Shown piece by piece: positions 8,706-16,765 of a stretch of 64,000 nt of DNA. Origin of the DNA: Pseudomonas sp. Irchel s3b2 (GTDB lineage: Bacteria > Pseudomonadota > Gammaproteobacteria > Pseudomonadales > Pseudomonadaceae); the NCBI RefSeq assembly GCF_900187445.1, contig NZ_FYEB01000005.1:124001-188000 (forward strand), read 5' to 3'. The translations under genes and the position numbers were made by a program. Every line of letters starts with the position of its first letter. The first letter of the stretch is position 1. The notes under the pieces were generated by a model that saw only the letters and a program-made list of their open reading frames with translations, was not told the DNA's origin and ran no database searches.

Positions 8706-9949
8706 GCCCTGACCTCCGTTTCCTTGGGGACCGTCGTCACCTGGGTCACGCTGGTCAGTACCATCTTGCGGATCTGTTCGCACGAGTAGCCAGCCTCCGC
8801 GAGCACTTCCTCGCTGTGCTCACCCAACAGCGGCGGCGGGCGAAACGCCGGCAGCGGCGATTGCGGCCATTCGCTCGGCACCGCCATGGTCCGCAGCACG
8901 CCCTCGGTGGGGTGGTCGATTTGTTGGAAGAAGCCGATGTCCTGCAGGTGCGGATCCTCCAGCAGGGTCTCGAAGGTATGCGCCGGGAGTACCGGAATGC
9001 CGAGTGGCTCCAGCAGCTCGCGCCATTCTTTCGTGGTCTTCGACTTCAGGTTGTCGGCGAGGATTTCGTACAGCACCTCGACGTGCTGCGTACGTGATTC
9101 GCCGTCGGCAAACCGCGGGTCGCTCTCGAACCGCTCGGCCTCGCCGACCACGCGCATGAAGGCCTTCCACTGCTCGTCGGTGTAGACGACCAGGCAAACA
9201 AGACCGTCCTGCGTGGCGTATGGCCGGCGCTGCGGGTTGAGCAACCGCGGATAGCCGAAGCCACCGCGCGGCGGGATAAACGTGTGGCCGTAGAGGTGAT
9301 CGCCCAGCATCATCTGCGCGGTCGTCTCGAACATCGGCACATCGACCGACTGGCCGCGTCCCGTGCGTTCGCGCGACAGCAGCGCCGCGCAGATCACCCC
9401 GAACGCGTACAGGCCCGTCGCCCGGTCCGAGAGGTTGAGCGGCGCATAGCGCGGTACCTCGGACCCCGCCCGCACGCTGGCCTCGGGGATCGCGACGGCG
9501 GCCTGGATCAGGTCGTCGAAGGCGCGCGAGGCTGCATAGCGGCCGCGCTGGCTGAAACCGAAGGTGCCGACATAGATAATGCCCGGGTTCACCTGCCGTA
9601 CCGCTTCGTAATCCAGCCCGAGCCGCTGCATGGCTTGCGGCCGCACGTTGTAGATCAGCGCGTCGGCCGTCTGCGCCAGCTTCAGCAGCGCCTCCTTGCC
9701 GACAGGATTCTTAAGGTCCAGCACGATGCTGCGCTTGTTGCGGTTGAGGTTGAGGAACAGCGGACCGGCGCCGGCGCGGCCACCGGGCCCGGTGGCGCGC
9801 AGCATATCGCCACCGGGCGGCTCCACCTTGATCACATCGGCGCCAAGGTCAGCCAGCATCTGCGTGGCCGAAGGTCCCATGACGACTTCGGTGATGTCGA
9901 TAATGCGTAGGCCGGCGAGCGGCCCACCCTGGCTTGAGTTGTTATTCAT
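8702..9949 (-). CDS. CaiB/BaiF family (class III) CoA-transferase
   Basis: The product is 415 residues with the class III signature: LAGLRIIDITEVVMGPSATQ at the N-terminus, ADVIKVEPPGGD near residue 38, and SIVLDLKNPVG. The presumed catalytic aspartate is Asp145 in SRAFDDLIQA. These enzymes move CoA between carboxylic acids without ATP. No acyl-CoA synthetase is encoded nearby, so this enzyme is the likely activating step for the acid this cluster degrades. It is first of the four tightly coupled CoA genes (9949 down to 4991). Confidence 0.9.
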   Translation of the reverse strand: MNNNSSQGGPLAGLRIIDITEVVMGPSATQMLADLGADVIKVEPPGGDMLRATGPGGRAGAGPLFLNLNRNKRSIVLDLKNPVGKEALLKLAQTADALIYNVRPQAMQRLGLDYEAVRQVNPGIIYVGTFGFSQRGRYAASRAFDDLIQAAVAIPEASVRAGSEVPRYAPLNLSDRATGLYAFGVICAALLSRERTGRGQSVDVPMFETTAQMMLGDHLYGHTFIPPRGGFGYPRLLNPQRRPYATQDGLVCLVVYTDEQWKAFMRVVGEAERFESDPRFADGESRTQHVEVLYEILADNLKSKTTKEWRELLEPLGIPVLPAHTFETLLEDPHLQDIGFFQQIDHPTEGVLRTMAVPSEWPQSPLPAFRPPPLLGEHSEEVLAEAGYSCEQIRKMVLTSVTQVTTVPKETEVRA

Positions 9950-9972
9950 TCGGTCCGTGCTCCTCTTTGCGG

Positions 9973-10521
9973 TCAGGAACCGGCTATGTCGGCGCTGTTG
10001 CCGCGGATGTAGGGCAACGGTGCGATACCGCGCGCCGCCGCGAGGGACTCGAGCGCGTACTGGACCGAAAGCGCGTCATTGAGCGAGTGGAAGGTGCCGT
10101 CCTCGTTGAAGCTGACCTGCGCGCCTTCGATCCAGGCGATGGTGATGGTGTCCTCGGTATTGGACTCGGGGGTGTAGAAGGTGTGCACCGAGCCGCCCGG
10201 CTCGAACAGGTAGGAGCCCGCGGTCTGAGGCTGGTCAGGGTATTCGCGATACATCCAGCAACCCTGGATTGTCCAGACCTGCGCCGTACCGGTGTGGTAG
10301 TGAATCGGCAAAGAGCAACCGGGTTCCACGATGGCCTTGATGACCCACTCGCCGCGCTCCGGGTCCATGCGTAGCGGCTGAATGTGGATGCCTGGGAAGA
10401 CATTCTTGATTAGTGGGATCTGCTCGACATTGACGGTCAGCAGAGTGTCCTGCGGGAGGCCGACCAACGGCAACGGCGCGCCGCTGGAAGTGGTTTGCTG
10501 GGTAGGAAGTTTTGCGTTCAT
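9973..10521 (-). CDS. Cupin protein, 2,4'-dihydroxyacetophenone dioxygenase-like
   Basis: The product is 182 residues with one cupin barrel. Candidate metal ligands are the two histidines of LPIHYHTGTAQVW (about 76-88) and a later histidine in GSVHTFY. The WVIKAIVEPGCSLPIHYH arrangement resembles the ChrR-like/2,4'-dihydroxyacetophenone dioxygenase group of mononuclear-iron carbon-carbon cleaving enzymes. This is recognition of a fold and subgroup, not of a substrate. AAAGGAAAC precedes the ATG. It lies 23 bases before the CoA-transferase gene and is probably in the same transcript. Confidence 0.72.
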   Translation of the reverse strand: MNAKLPTQQTTSSGAPLPLVGLPQDTLLTVNVEQIPLIKNVFPGIHIQPLRMDPERGEWVIKAIVEPGCSLPIHYHTGTAQVWTIQGCWMYREYPDQPQTAGSYLFEPGGSVHTFYTPESNTEDTITIAWIEGAQVSFNEDGTFHSLNDALSVQYALESLAAARGIAPLPYIRGNSADIAGS

Positions 10522-10572
10522 GCGTTGTTTCCTTTTGTTGTTGTGAGTAAAGCGGTTGACGGAAGCTGTTCT

Positions 10573-11331
10573 TTACGCAAGCCGTCCTTTGATGAGAAAG
10601 CCTGCTGCGGGCTGCTCTGGCGGGCAGCGCAGGGCTGTGGTGACCCCGCAAGGAAGAAACAGGAAGTCACCCGCCGCGAGCTGGAAGTCCTGCCCGTCGA
10701 CGTGCGCCTCGATCTGTCCGTCTTCGACGTAGAGCACCTGCTCGGCCTCATTCTCGGTCGTGCAGGCCAATGCGCTGCCGGCACACATCCGCAGCGCCGA
10801 GATGTCGACCCATTGCGCGCCGACGGTGTCGCGATCGATGAGCGGGATGATCGGGAGGGCAGCTTCGGTGGCGGCAAGCACGCGGACTTCGCCGCACTCA
10901 GCGACCGCAGGGTCGGGCTCCGTGATCGTGTGCGCCGGGCTCTCGCCATAAGGCGGCGCATAGACGACCAACAGTCGTCCGGGCTGGTCGCTGGTCACGC
11001 GAAACGAATGGAATACGCCCGCTGGCGCGTAGGTCCAGGTTCCGGGGGCCATCACGTCGACGCGCCCCTGCGCTTGCGACTCGCCGGTGCCTTCAATCAT
11101 GTAGGCGCATTGCTCCAGGTGGGGATGCGCATGCGGCTTCGCACCATGGGATTTCACGATCGTACCGACCAGCACTTCGAGTGCCGTGGCACCCACGGTC
11201 TCAGGGCCAATCACGCGCACGTTGGAGGTGCCGGTGTGGTTCGCCGGCGAGTAGGCGGCTAGGTCCGCCGCCCTGATCACAGTGGGGATCGCTTTCATTA
11301 CGGCTGAATCCTGAGCGTTTCGCGTAAGCAT
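10573..11331 (-). CDS. Bicupin protein (two cupin domains)
   Basis: The product is 252 residues from the ATG at 11331, chosen because a strong GGAGG lies 5 bases upstream. The first cupin domain has GAKPHAHPHLEQCAYMIEG with three histidines and a glutamate suited to metal binding, followed by GTWTYAPAGVFHSF. The second, near the C-terminus (EQVLYVEDGQIEAHVDG, LAAGDFLFLPCGV), lacks the histidines and is probably structural. It leads the minus-strand catabolic run. Function unknown; an oxygenase or an effector-binding role is possible. Confidence 0.72.
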   Translation of the reverse strand: MLTRNAQDSAVMKAIPTVIRAADLAAYSPANHTGTSNVRVIGPETVGATALEVLVGTIVKSHGAKPHAHPHLEQCAYMIEGTGESQAQGRVDVMAPGTWTYAPAGVFHSFRVTSDQPGRLLVVYAPPYGESPAHTITEPDPAVAECGEVRVLAATEAALPIIPLIDRDTVGAQWVDISALRMCAGSALACTTENEAEQVLYVEDGQIEAHVDGQDFQLAAGDFLFLPCGVTTALRCPPEQPAAGFLIKGRLA

Positions 11332-11692
11332 CGAACCTCCGATTTGAAATACGTCTAAAGATCTAATGTTAGGAGTTTTGCCACGAAAAAAGACCTTCGT
11401 CAAGCACCTCAGGAGGGTGACTGCAGAGATTCTGGCCGGACGGTGATTGGCGGTGTATCCCAAGTTCGGGCGCATCGGGCCGGCTGCGTTGCCAGGGATA
11501 ACTGGCTTTTGTATCGGGTAGATAACGGCCAAAAGCGGCCAATCAAATGTACCCAGGGAATCTGGTTCGATTCAGAGCCGCGAAGCGGCTACGGCTTGAA
11601 TGAATTGTCAGGCCGCGTCCTCGCGGTACGTGCCATCGGAATGAATAGGCCAATCAAATTCGTAAATTCCGGTGGAACTCAAGCTCCATAGA
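11332..11692. other. Intergenic region upstream of the catabolic run
   Basis: About 360 bases without a convincing gene. Read on the minus strand it must contain the promoter of the bicupin-to-DUF1329 run; a TTGACG hexamer at about 11397-11402 is a possible -35, but no good -10 follows at 17 bases. The 12-mer GGCCAATCAAAT occurs twice, near 11538 and 11649. An open frame of 82 codons on the plus strand looks non-coding. Confidence 0.3.
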
Positions 11693-11854
11693 TCAGCTCT
11701 CAGAAGAAATGATTGAGTCCTGACTGGATTCAGCAGCCAGCTTCAATCGGTCAGCTTTACTAATGTATTTGGACTTGCTTGGCGGTGCCAATTTGGCACT
11801 AGCCTTTTTGGCGTGAGCCTTTAATAACTGCTTTATTTTTTTACGACGATTCAT
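11693..11854 (-). CDS. DUF2986 family small basic protein
   Basis: A 53-residue frame starts MNRRKKIKQLLKAHAKKASA, continues with KLAPPSKSKYISKADRLKLA and ends in SES. The very basic start and the KxKYISKADR core are the hallmark of the DUF2986 family of small proteobacterial proteins of unknown function. The high lysine/arginine content of the first 30 residues suggests binding to nucleic acid or the ribosome, but this is inference. A weak GAG lies about 11 bases before the ATG. The gene stands alone, on the same strand as the nuclease behind it and the catabolic run ahead of it. Confidence 0.72.
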   Translation of the reverse strand: MNRRKKIKQLLKAHAKKASAKLAPPSKSKYISKADRLKLAAESSQDSIISSES

Positions 11855-11917
11855 ATTTTTCTACTCGGTTTGTAAGCTCTTGAATGATATCAGCTTAAAA
11901 TATTGGGCCAGAATGAA

Positions 11918-11952
11918 ACACCCCATCGGTTGTATCCAGCCTTTGGGGTGTA
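11918..11952 (-). terminator. Hairpin after the nuclease gene
   Basis: An 8-bp inverted repeat (ACACCCCA / TGGGGTGT) with a loop of about 17 nt lies just beyond the nuclease stop codon. Only a short, interrupted T tract follows on the minus strand, so it may be a weak terminator. Confidence 0.4.
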
Positions 11953-11965
11953 ATGCATCAAGCCA

Positions 11966-12838
11966 TCAAGAGCGCCCTACAGAACCTGTGACCGGTAGAT
12001 TTCCAAGCAATTTGAGCCCGGTAGTCTTCACGAAAGCGTCATAGTCCATCGGTCTCTCGATGCGAGTTTCAGCGTTGGGTAGTACGTAGGCCCAGGCACG
12101 CTTGGACGATGCGTCGTAAACCAGCTTGAACAGGCGGCTCGGCACCCAGACCTTGTTGTCGCCGATGGTGGTGTGGCCCGCGTCAAAGAGCGGGCCGGTA
12201 AAGACAAAAACATTACCATCGGCTCGCTTGGCGAACTTTCTGACATCGGCCTCGACCTTGCTCCAGATCTTCCGGTTGTTGGTTGGGTCTTGCGGCACCA
12301 TGTTCGACAGCGCAAAGGATTGGGCCATTGCATTGGGGTTCGGAGCATCGGCTGCCGGGGATTGATGGCCGCGGTCCACGGCCGGATGTTGGCTACGGTA
12401 GTCGCTCAACTCTGCCCGCCCACTCTTGGGGATGCGTGGGTCCGGGTAGAACTGATTGGTGCGCTCCTCGCCTTTGGCATCCTGCAGTTGCGCGGCATTG
12501 AGGCGTTCGACCACTACCAGTGGCGTCTTGCTGGTTTGCGAGTACAGCACCGCAAAGTTGTCGGAGCACAGGGCCATGGGTTTCATTGTTGCAGGCACAG
12601 AGGCCATGTTGATGGGTTTCGCAGCCGGGAACAGATCTGCGCAGCCATCAAACGATGCCTGTTTCTGTTTGTTTGAATAGAGGCCAAGGGCCGCGTTCTG
12701 GCTGACCGAGCCCGAGCGGGACACTTGTTCCTGATGCTGGGTGGGCGGCTTGACGAGATCCAGCAGACTGCGGGCTTCTGCCCCGGTCGAGAGCAAAACA
12801 AGGGCCGACAGCCCAACTGCAATTTTGCGTAGGTGCAT
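11966..12838 (-). CDS. Secreted DNA/RNA non-specific endonuclease (DRGH, beta-beta-alpha-metal)
   Basis: The product is 290 residues with a signal peptide (MHLRKIAVGLSALVLLSTGAEA), so it acts in the periplasm or outside the cell. The catalytic signature DRGHQSPAAD is at 155-164 with His158 as general base. The downstream LSNMVPQ and NNRKIW segments hold the conserved asparagines that coordinate magnesium in NucA/Serratia-type nucleases. The family degrades DNA and RNA without sequence preference. There is no immunity-like partner next to it, so a nutrient-scavenging or housekeeping role is more likely than a toxin. Confidence 0.88.
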   Translation of the reverse strand: MHLRKIAVGLSALVLLSTGAEARSLLDLVKPPTQHQEQVSRSGSVSQNAALGLYSNKQKQASFDGCADLFPAAKPINMASVPATMKPMALCSDNFAVLYSQTSKTPLVVVERLNAAQLQDAKGEERTNQFYPDPRIPKSGRAELSDYRSQHPAVDRGHQSPAADAPNPNAMAQSFALSNMVPQDPTNNRKIWSKVEADVRKFAKRADGNVFVFTGPLFDAGHTTIGDNKVWVPSRLFKLVYDASSKRAWAYVLPNAETRIERPMDYDAFVKTTGLKLLGNLPVTGSVGRS

Positions 12839-13199
12839 GCTTTAAATCTTCGAATTGGATTGAGGGGTAAACGTACGACGAGTCCCGATTCACGGAACCA
12901 GATGGAGGCGGTTGCTGATTAAATTGCGGCAAGCATGCTTTCACTGTCCTTGATCAAAATACCGATGCGGATTCGGTCGGTTCCGAGCAGTACGACTGCT
13001 GATGGTCGTTGCGGGATTTATTGACCATCACAAGTCACTTTAGTGCTGAGCAGCGTTTACATTCGACTCGCCAATGCTCGTCGAAGAAGCGATCGGCAGA
13101 GTACGGCCAAAGCCCGCAAGCCCGAAATGTAGACGTCGCGCTCAACGGCACAACAACCCCATGGGCAAACCCGATCATAGCGCTCTATGATTGAACCCC
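12839..13199. other. Intergenic region between divergent genes
   Basis: About 360 bases between the nuclease (minus) and a conserved hypothetical gene (plus). It must hold both promoters. I found no convincing -35/-10 pair, operator or RNA structure, and the short open frames look non-coding. Confidence 0.3.
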
Positions 13200-13601
13200 A
13201 TGACGACCTCTCTTTCGATCCGCCAACCCTGCCCGCCCGGAGCCTGCATCTGCGAGCGTGAGCCGTTGCTGGAAACCCCCGGCGCGGATTTGCGCATCCT
13301 GAGCCTGACCCGGTCGGAGGAGAAGCGCCTGATTGAACGCCTGGAAAATCTCCAGAGCCTGAGCGACCTGGAGCGTCTGCAACGCCGGATGTATGAGCAG
13401 TTGGGTCTGCGCGTGGAGATCGTCCCGGGCTTCAATGAAGTGCGCACCATGCGCGGCATCAACATCACCCTCGGCGAACTGCCGGGTCTGTGCCGCAAAA
13501 CCCGTCAGTCGATTCCGGCGGCGATTCGTCGAGGGCTGGAGAAGCGCCCGGAGATTGCCTACGAGTTGCTCAATGCCAACGACTTGTTGCGTGATGCCTG
13601 A
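13200..13601 (+). CDS. Conserved hypothetical protein with CPPGACIC motif
   Basis: The product is 133 residues from ATG (MTTSLSIRQPCPPGACICER). I recognise it only as a protein type seen repeatedly in Pseudomonas; no function is known to me. Three cysteines in CPPGACIC near the N-terminus could bind zinc or iron-sulfur. The middle is helical and charged (SEEKRLIERLENLQSLSDLE) and may form a coiled coil, and the C-terminal half is basic (RKTRQSIPAAIRRGLEKRP). No clear ribosome site precedes the start; a TTG at 13191 is an alternative. Confidence 0.65.
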   Translation: MTTSLSIRQPCPPGACICEREPLLETPGADLRILSLTRSEEKRLIERLENLQSLSDLERLQRRMYEQLGLRVEIVPGFNEVRTMRGINITLGELPGLCRKTRQSIPAAIRRGLEKRPEIAYELLNANDLLRDA

Positions 13602-13812
13602 TCGTTTGCACTGTTATCCCGATATGTTCATTTCAAATGCCTGAAAGAGGATCAGCGGTCGTACGCAAAACGCGGGCCGCTGCTATGCCTTCTCATGGGA
13701 GAAAGGGTTTCAGGCCAGCCAGGAGGGTGCTGAAAACAGCGGCGTAACCGTGGCCCCGGTACCAGCCAGGTGCGCGAAGAAAAAAGGTGCCATCCGTAGC
13801 AGGAGGTGGCAG
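13602..13812 (+). other. Leader region of the DUF3303 gene
   Basis: About 210 bases with several short inverted repeats, such as GTTTCAG (13707) with CTGAAAAC (13730) and AGCGGTC with GGGCCGCT near 13653-13680. This suggests a structured 5' leader. I could not match it to a known riboswitch class. Confidence 0.25.
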
Positions 13813-14094
13813 ATGTTATTCATGGTCCGTTGGTCCATCAGTACGCAAAATCGTAACAGCACGATCGAACGTTTTCTCAAGACCGGTGGCGCGCCACCCG
13901 CAGACGTCAAGATGCTGGGGCGCTGGCATGCCGTCGGTGGCTCGAGTGGTTTTGGCATTGCAGAGGCCAATGATCCGGTGTCGATTCAGAAGTGGGTGCT
14001 GGAATGGAGCGACCTCATGAGCATGGAAGTCCACGCCGCATTGACCGATGAACAGGTGGCGCCGCTGCTGGCTGCCGCGCTCGGCAAGCAATAG
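13813..14094 (+). CDS. DUF3303 family small protein
   Basis: The product is 93 residues, the usual length of DUF3303 proteins, a dimeric alpha-beta-barrel-like group. The ATG at 13813 follows a strong AGGAGGTGGCAG ribosome site, which rules out the longer upstream reading. Recognisable segments are MLFMVRWSIS, LGRWHAVGGSSGFGIAE and WSDLMSMEVHAALTDEQ. The function of the family is unknown. It is monocistronic and converges on ligD 43 bases further on. Confidence 0.72.
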   Translation: MLFMVRWSISTQNRNSTIERFLKTGGAPPADVKMLGRWHAVGGSSGFGIAEANDPVSIQKWVLEWSDLMSMEVHAALTDEQVAPLLAAALGKQ

Positions 14095-14137
14095 TCGTCG
14101 AGGCGGCGAGTACCCTCGCCGCCTTCCTTCTGATTCA

Positions 14138-16765
14138 CTATTTTTTCATCCCGACCCGCCGCCGCATTTCGGCAGTAATCGTCTGTCGGGTTTTCTTCAG
14201 GTCGGCCCAGGGTTCGTCACCGATCTCGGCCAGGCGTTCATGCACGTTGTGCACGTTCCATTGATTGCCGCCCTTGAGCTGCGCCACCTCCTCCCGAAAG
14301 ATCGGCACCGACACCGGCAGACTTTCGCGGGTGCGCACCGCGTAGGCGCAAATAGTAGTGGCGCCCAGACCGTTGCGCAGGTAATCGATGAAGATACGCC
14401 CGACGCGGTTTTTCGGTCCGGACACCGCAGAAAAGCGATCCGGCAGTAATTTGGCCATGTGACTGACGATCGCGTGGCTGAAATCCTTGACCTCGTCCCA
14501 GCCGTGTTTGCGGGTCAGCGGTACGATCAGGTGAATCCCCTTGCCGCCGCTGGTTTTAAGAAACGCCTTGAGCCCCAGCTCATCCAGCACCGTTAGGGTT
14601 AGCTGAGTCGCTTCGATCATGCTTTTCCAGGGCAGCGCCGGATCCGGGTCGAGATCGAGGACAAAGCGATCGGGTTTATCCAGATCGACTGACGTGGCAT
14701 TCCAGGTGTGCAGTTCCACCGTGCTCATTTGCACCGCGCCAATCAGGGTTTTGGCGTTGTTGATGATCATCACCGGTTGGCCCGTCAGTTCTTTGTCCAG
14801 GGTAACAATCCCCGGAATGGCCAGGCGCTCGGCGTTCTTCTGAAAGAACAGTTCACCGGCGATGCCGTCCGGCGCGCGCACCAGCGCCACCGGCCGGTCC
14901 TTGAGTTGCGGCAGAATCCATTCGGCAACGCTGGCGTAGTACTCCGCCAGTTGCATCTTGGTAGTACCCGTGCTGGCGTCGATCACCCGGTCCGGGTGCG
15001 TGATGCGTACCTTGCCGCTGGCCAGGCCGATCTGCGACGGCGCGACAGTCGATTGGACGGCTTCTGGGTCGGCGGCGTCAGGTTTCTCGGCGGTGGATTT
15101 TTTCTTTGCTGCGGCGGTTTTCGAGGCTGATGTTTTCGAGGCTGAAGTGTTCACGGTTTTCGGCAACTCCTCGGTAATCTCTTCGGCAGGCTTGTCATCA
15201 CGCAAACCATGGAACACGGCGTGGCGCACCGAGCCGTCCTTGGTCATTTCGGCAAAAGCCACCTCCGCCAGTTGAGTGGGTTTGAGCCAATGCACACCCT
15301 TGGCTTCAAAACCGCTGGGCGGATTGACCACCGACGGCTTTTTCGTCTGCAGCGGTTTCAACTGTTCGTAAATGCGCTTGAGAGTCACCTCGTTGAACCC
15401 GGTGCCAACCTTGCCGGCATAGCGCAATTCACCACTGTCGCGGTCGTGCAATCCCAGCAGCAATGCGCCAAAAGCACTGCGCGAGCCTTTGGGGTCGGTG
15501 AAGCCGACCACGATGAATTCCTGCCGATGCTTGCACTTGAGTTTGATCCAGTCACTGGTGCGCCGCGACACGTAAGGCGACCCCAGGCGCTTGCCGATCA
15601 GCCCTTCCATCTTCATTTCGCAGGCGCTGTTGAGCAACGCCTCCGGCGATTCGCCGAACGCGTCGGAGAATCGCAACAGCGGATTTTCATTGAGTTTGAG
15701 CACGGTCGCCAGCGCCGCCCTGCGCTCCTCGACGGGTACTTCGCGCAGGTCCACGCCATTGAGGTAGGGCAAATCGAACAGGTAATAAACGATGCTACCG
15801 CTACGGCCGGAATCGAACGCGTTTTGCAGCGCCTGAAAATCCGGAACGCCCTGCTCGTCGGCCACCACCATTTCGCCGTCGAGCCAGGCCGATTCCAGGC
15901 CCAGCGCTGCCAGTGCCTCGGCTTGTCCGGGCAATTTGTGGGTCCAGTCGTGGCCGTTGCGGGTGAAGAGTTTGACCTCGTCGTGGTCGATGCGCGTCAT
16001 GACCCGGTAACCATCGAATTTGATCTCATAGCTCCATTCGCCGCTCGGCGCAGATTCGACCAACGTCGCCAGTTCGGGCTTGAGCAGCTCCGGCAGCTTG
16101 GCTTTACGCGCACCCGTCAGTTGTGGCGACTTTTCCTTACGCGCCCTGGCCGGGGCTTTTTTGATCGGTTTGGGTTTTTCAGCACCGTGCTTTTTTTCCA
16201 CGATAGTGCGGTCGCTGAGCACGCTGTCCGGTTCGGCGGCGACCACGTCGTATTCGCTGTCGGGTCTGGCGGCGCTGTCCTGATGCTTGATCAGAAACCA
16301 CTGCTCCTGTTTGCCCGGCATGTGCGTGCGCACAAGGTTCCACAGGCCGCCGAGCTTCTCTCCTTTCAGCTCGAATTTCAGCCGGCCCTTGGTGTACGCC
16401 GTGGCCGGATCGTCCAGGGGAATCCATACTCCACGATCCCAGACGATCACGTCGCCGGCGCCGTAATGCCCTTCGGGGATGGTGCCCTCGAACGTGGCGT
16501 AATCCAGCGGATGGTCTTCGACGTGGATGGCCAGGCGCTTGACCTTGGGGTCCAGCGACGGTCCTTTGGGCACGGCCCAACTTTTCAGCGCGCCATCGAA
16601 TTCCAGGCGAAAGTCATAGTGCAGGTGCGAGGCGTCATGCTTCTGAATGCAGAACTGCAGCGTATGATCCTTCGCCGTTTTTTTGCTCGAACGTTTGACG
16701 GCGACAGGTTCCGAGGTCGCCGAGAAATCGCGCATGCGGTTGTAATCGTCCAGGTTCTTGTTCAT
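14138..16765 (-). CDS. ligD: ATP-dependent DNA ligase D (NHEJ: phosphoesterase, ligase and polymerase domains)
   Basis: The product is 875 residues with all three LigD modules in the Pseudomonas order. The 3'-phosphoesterase domain (about 30-165) has DASHLHYDFRLEFDG and VEDHPLDYATFEGTIPEGHYG. The ATP-dependent ligase domain (about 225-530) has the adenylated lysine Lys249 in YEIKFDGYR. A low-complexity Ser/Lys/Ala linker (about 545-575) precedes the primase-polymerase domain, which has FVLDLDPDP and KTSGGKGIHLIVPL. It repairs double-strand breaks by end joining with Ku. No ku gene is present in this window. The start overlaps the stop of the upstream YbdK-like gene as ATGA, so it is last in a four-gene operon. 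Confidence 0.97.
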   Translation of the reverse strand: MNKNLDDYNRMRDFSATSEPVAVKRSSKKTAKDHTLQFCIQKHDASHLHYDFRLEFDGALKSWAVPKGPSLDPKVKRLAIHVEDHPLDYATFEGTIPEGHYGAGDVIVWDRGVWIPLDDPATAYTKGRLKFELKGEKLGGLWNLVRTHMPGKQEQWFLIKHQDSAARPDSEYDVVAAEPDSVLSDRTIVEKKHGAEKPKPIKKAPARARKEKSPQLTGARKAKLPELLKPELATLVESAPSGEWSYEIKFDGYRVMTRIDHDEVKLFTRNGHDWTHKLPGQAEALAALGLESAWLDGEMVVADEQGVPDFQALQNAFDSGRSGSIVYYLFDLPYLNGVDLREVPVEERRAALATVLKLNENPLLRFSDAFGESPEALLNSACEMKMEGLIGKRLGSPYVSRRTSDWIKLKCKHRQEFIVVGFTDPKGSRSAFGALLLGLHDRDSGELRYAGKVGTGFNEVTLKRIYEQLKPLQTKKPSVVNPPSGFEAKGVHWLKPTQLAEVAFAEMTKDGSVRHAVFHGLRDDKPAEEITEELPKTVNTSASKTSASKTAAAKKKSTAEKPDAADPEAVQSTVAPSQIGLASGKVRITHPDRVIDASTGTTKMQLAEYYASVAEWILPQLKDRPVALVRAPDGIAGELFFQKNAERLAIPGIVTLDKELTGQPVMIINNAKTLIGAVQMSTVELHTWNATSVDLDKPDRFVLDLDPDPALPWKSMIEATQLTLTVLDELGLKAFLKTSGGKGIHLIVPLTRKHGWDEVKDFSHAIVSHMAKLLPDRFSAVSGPKNRVGRIFIDYLRNGLGATTICAYAVRTRESLPVSVPIFREEVAQLKGGNQWNVHNVHERLAEIGDEPWADLKKTRQTITAEMRRRVGMKK

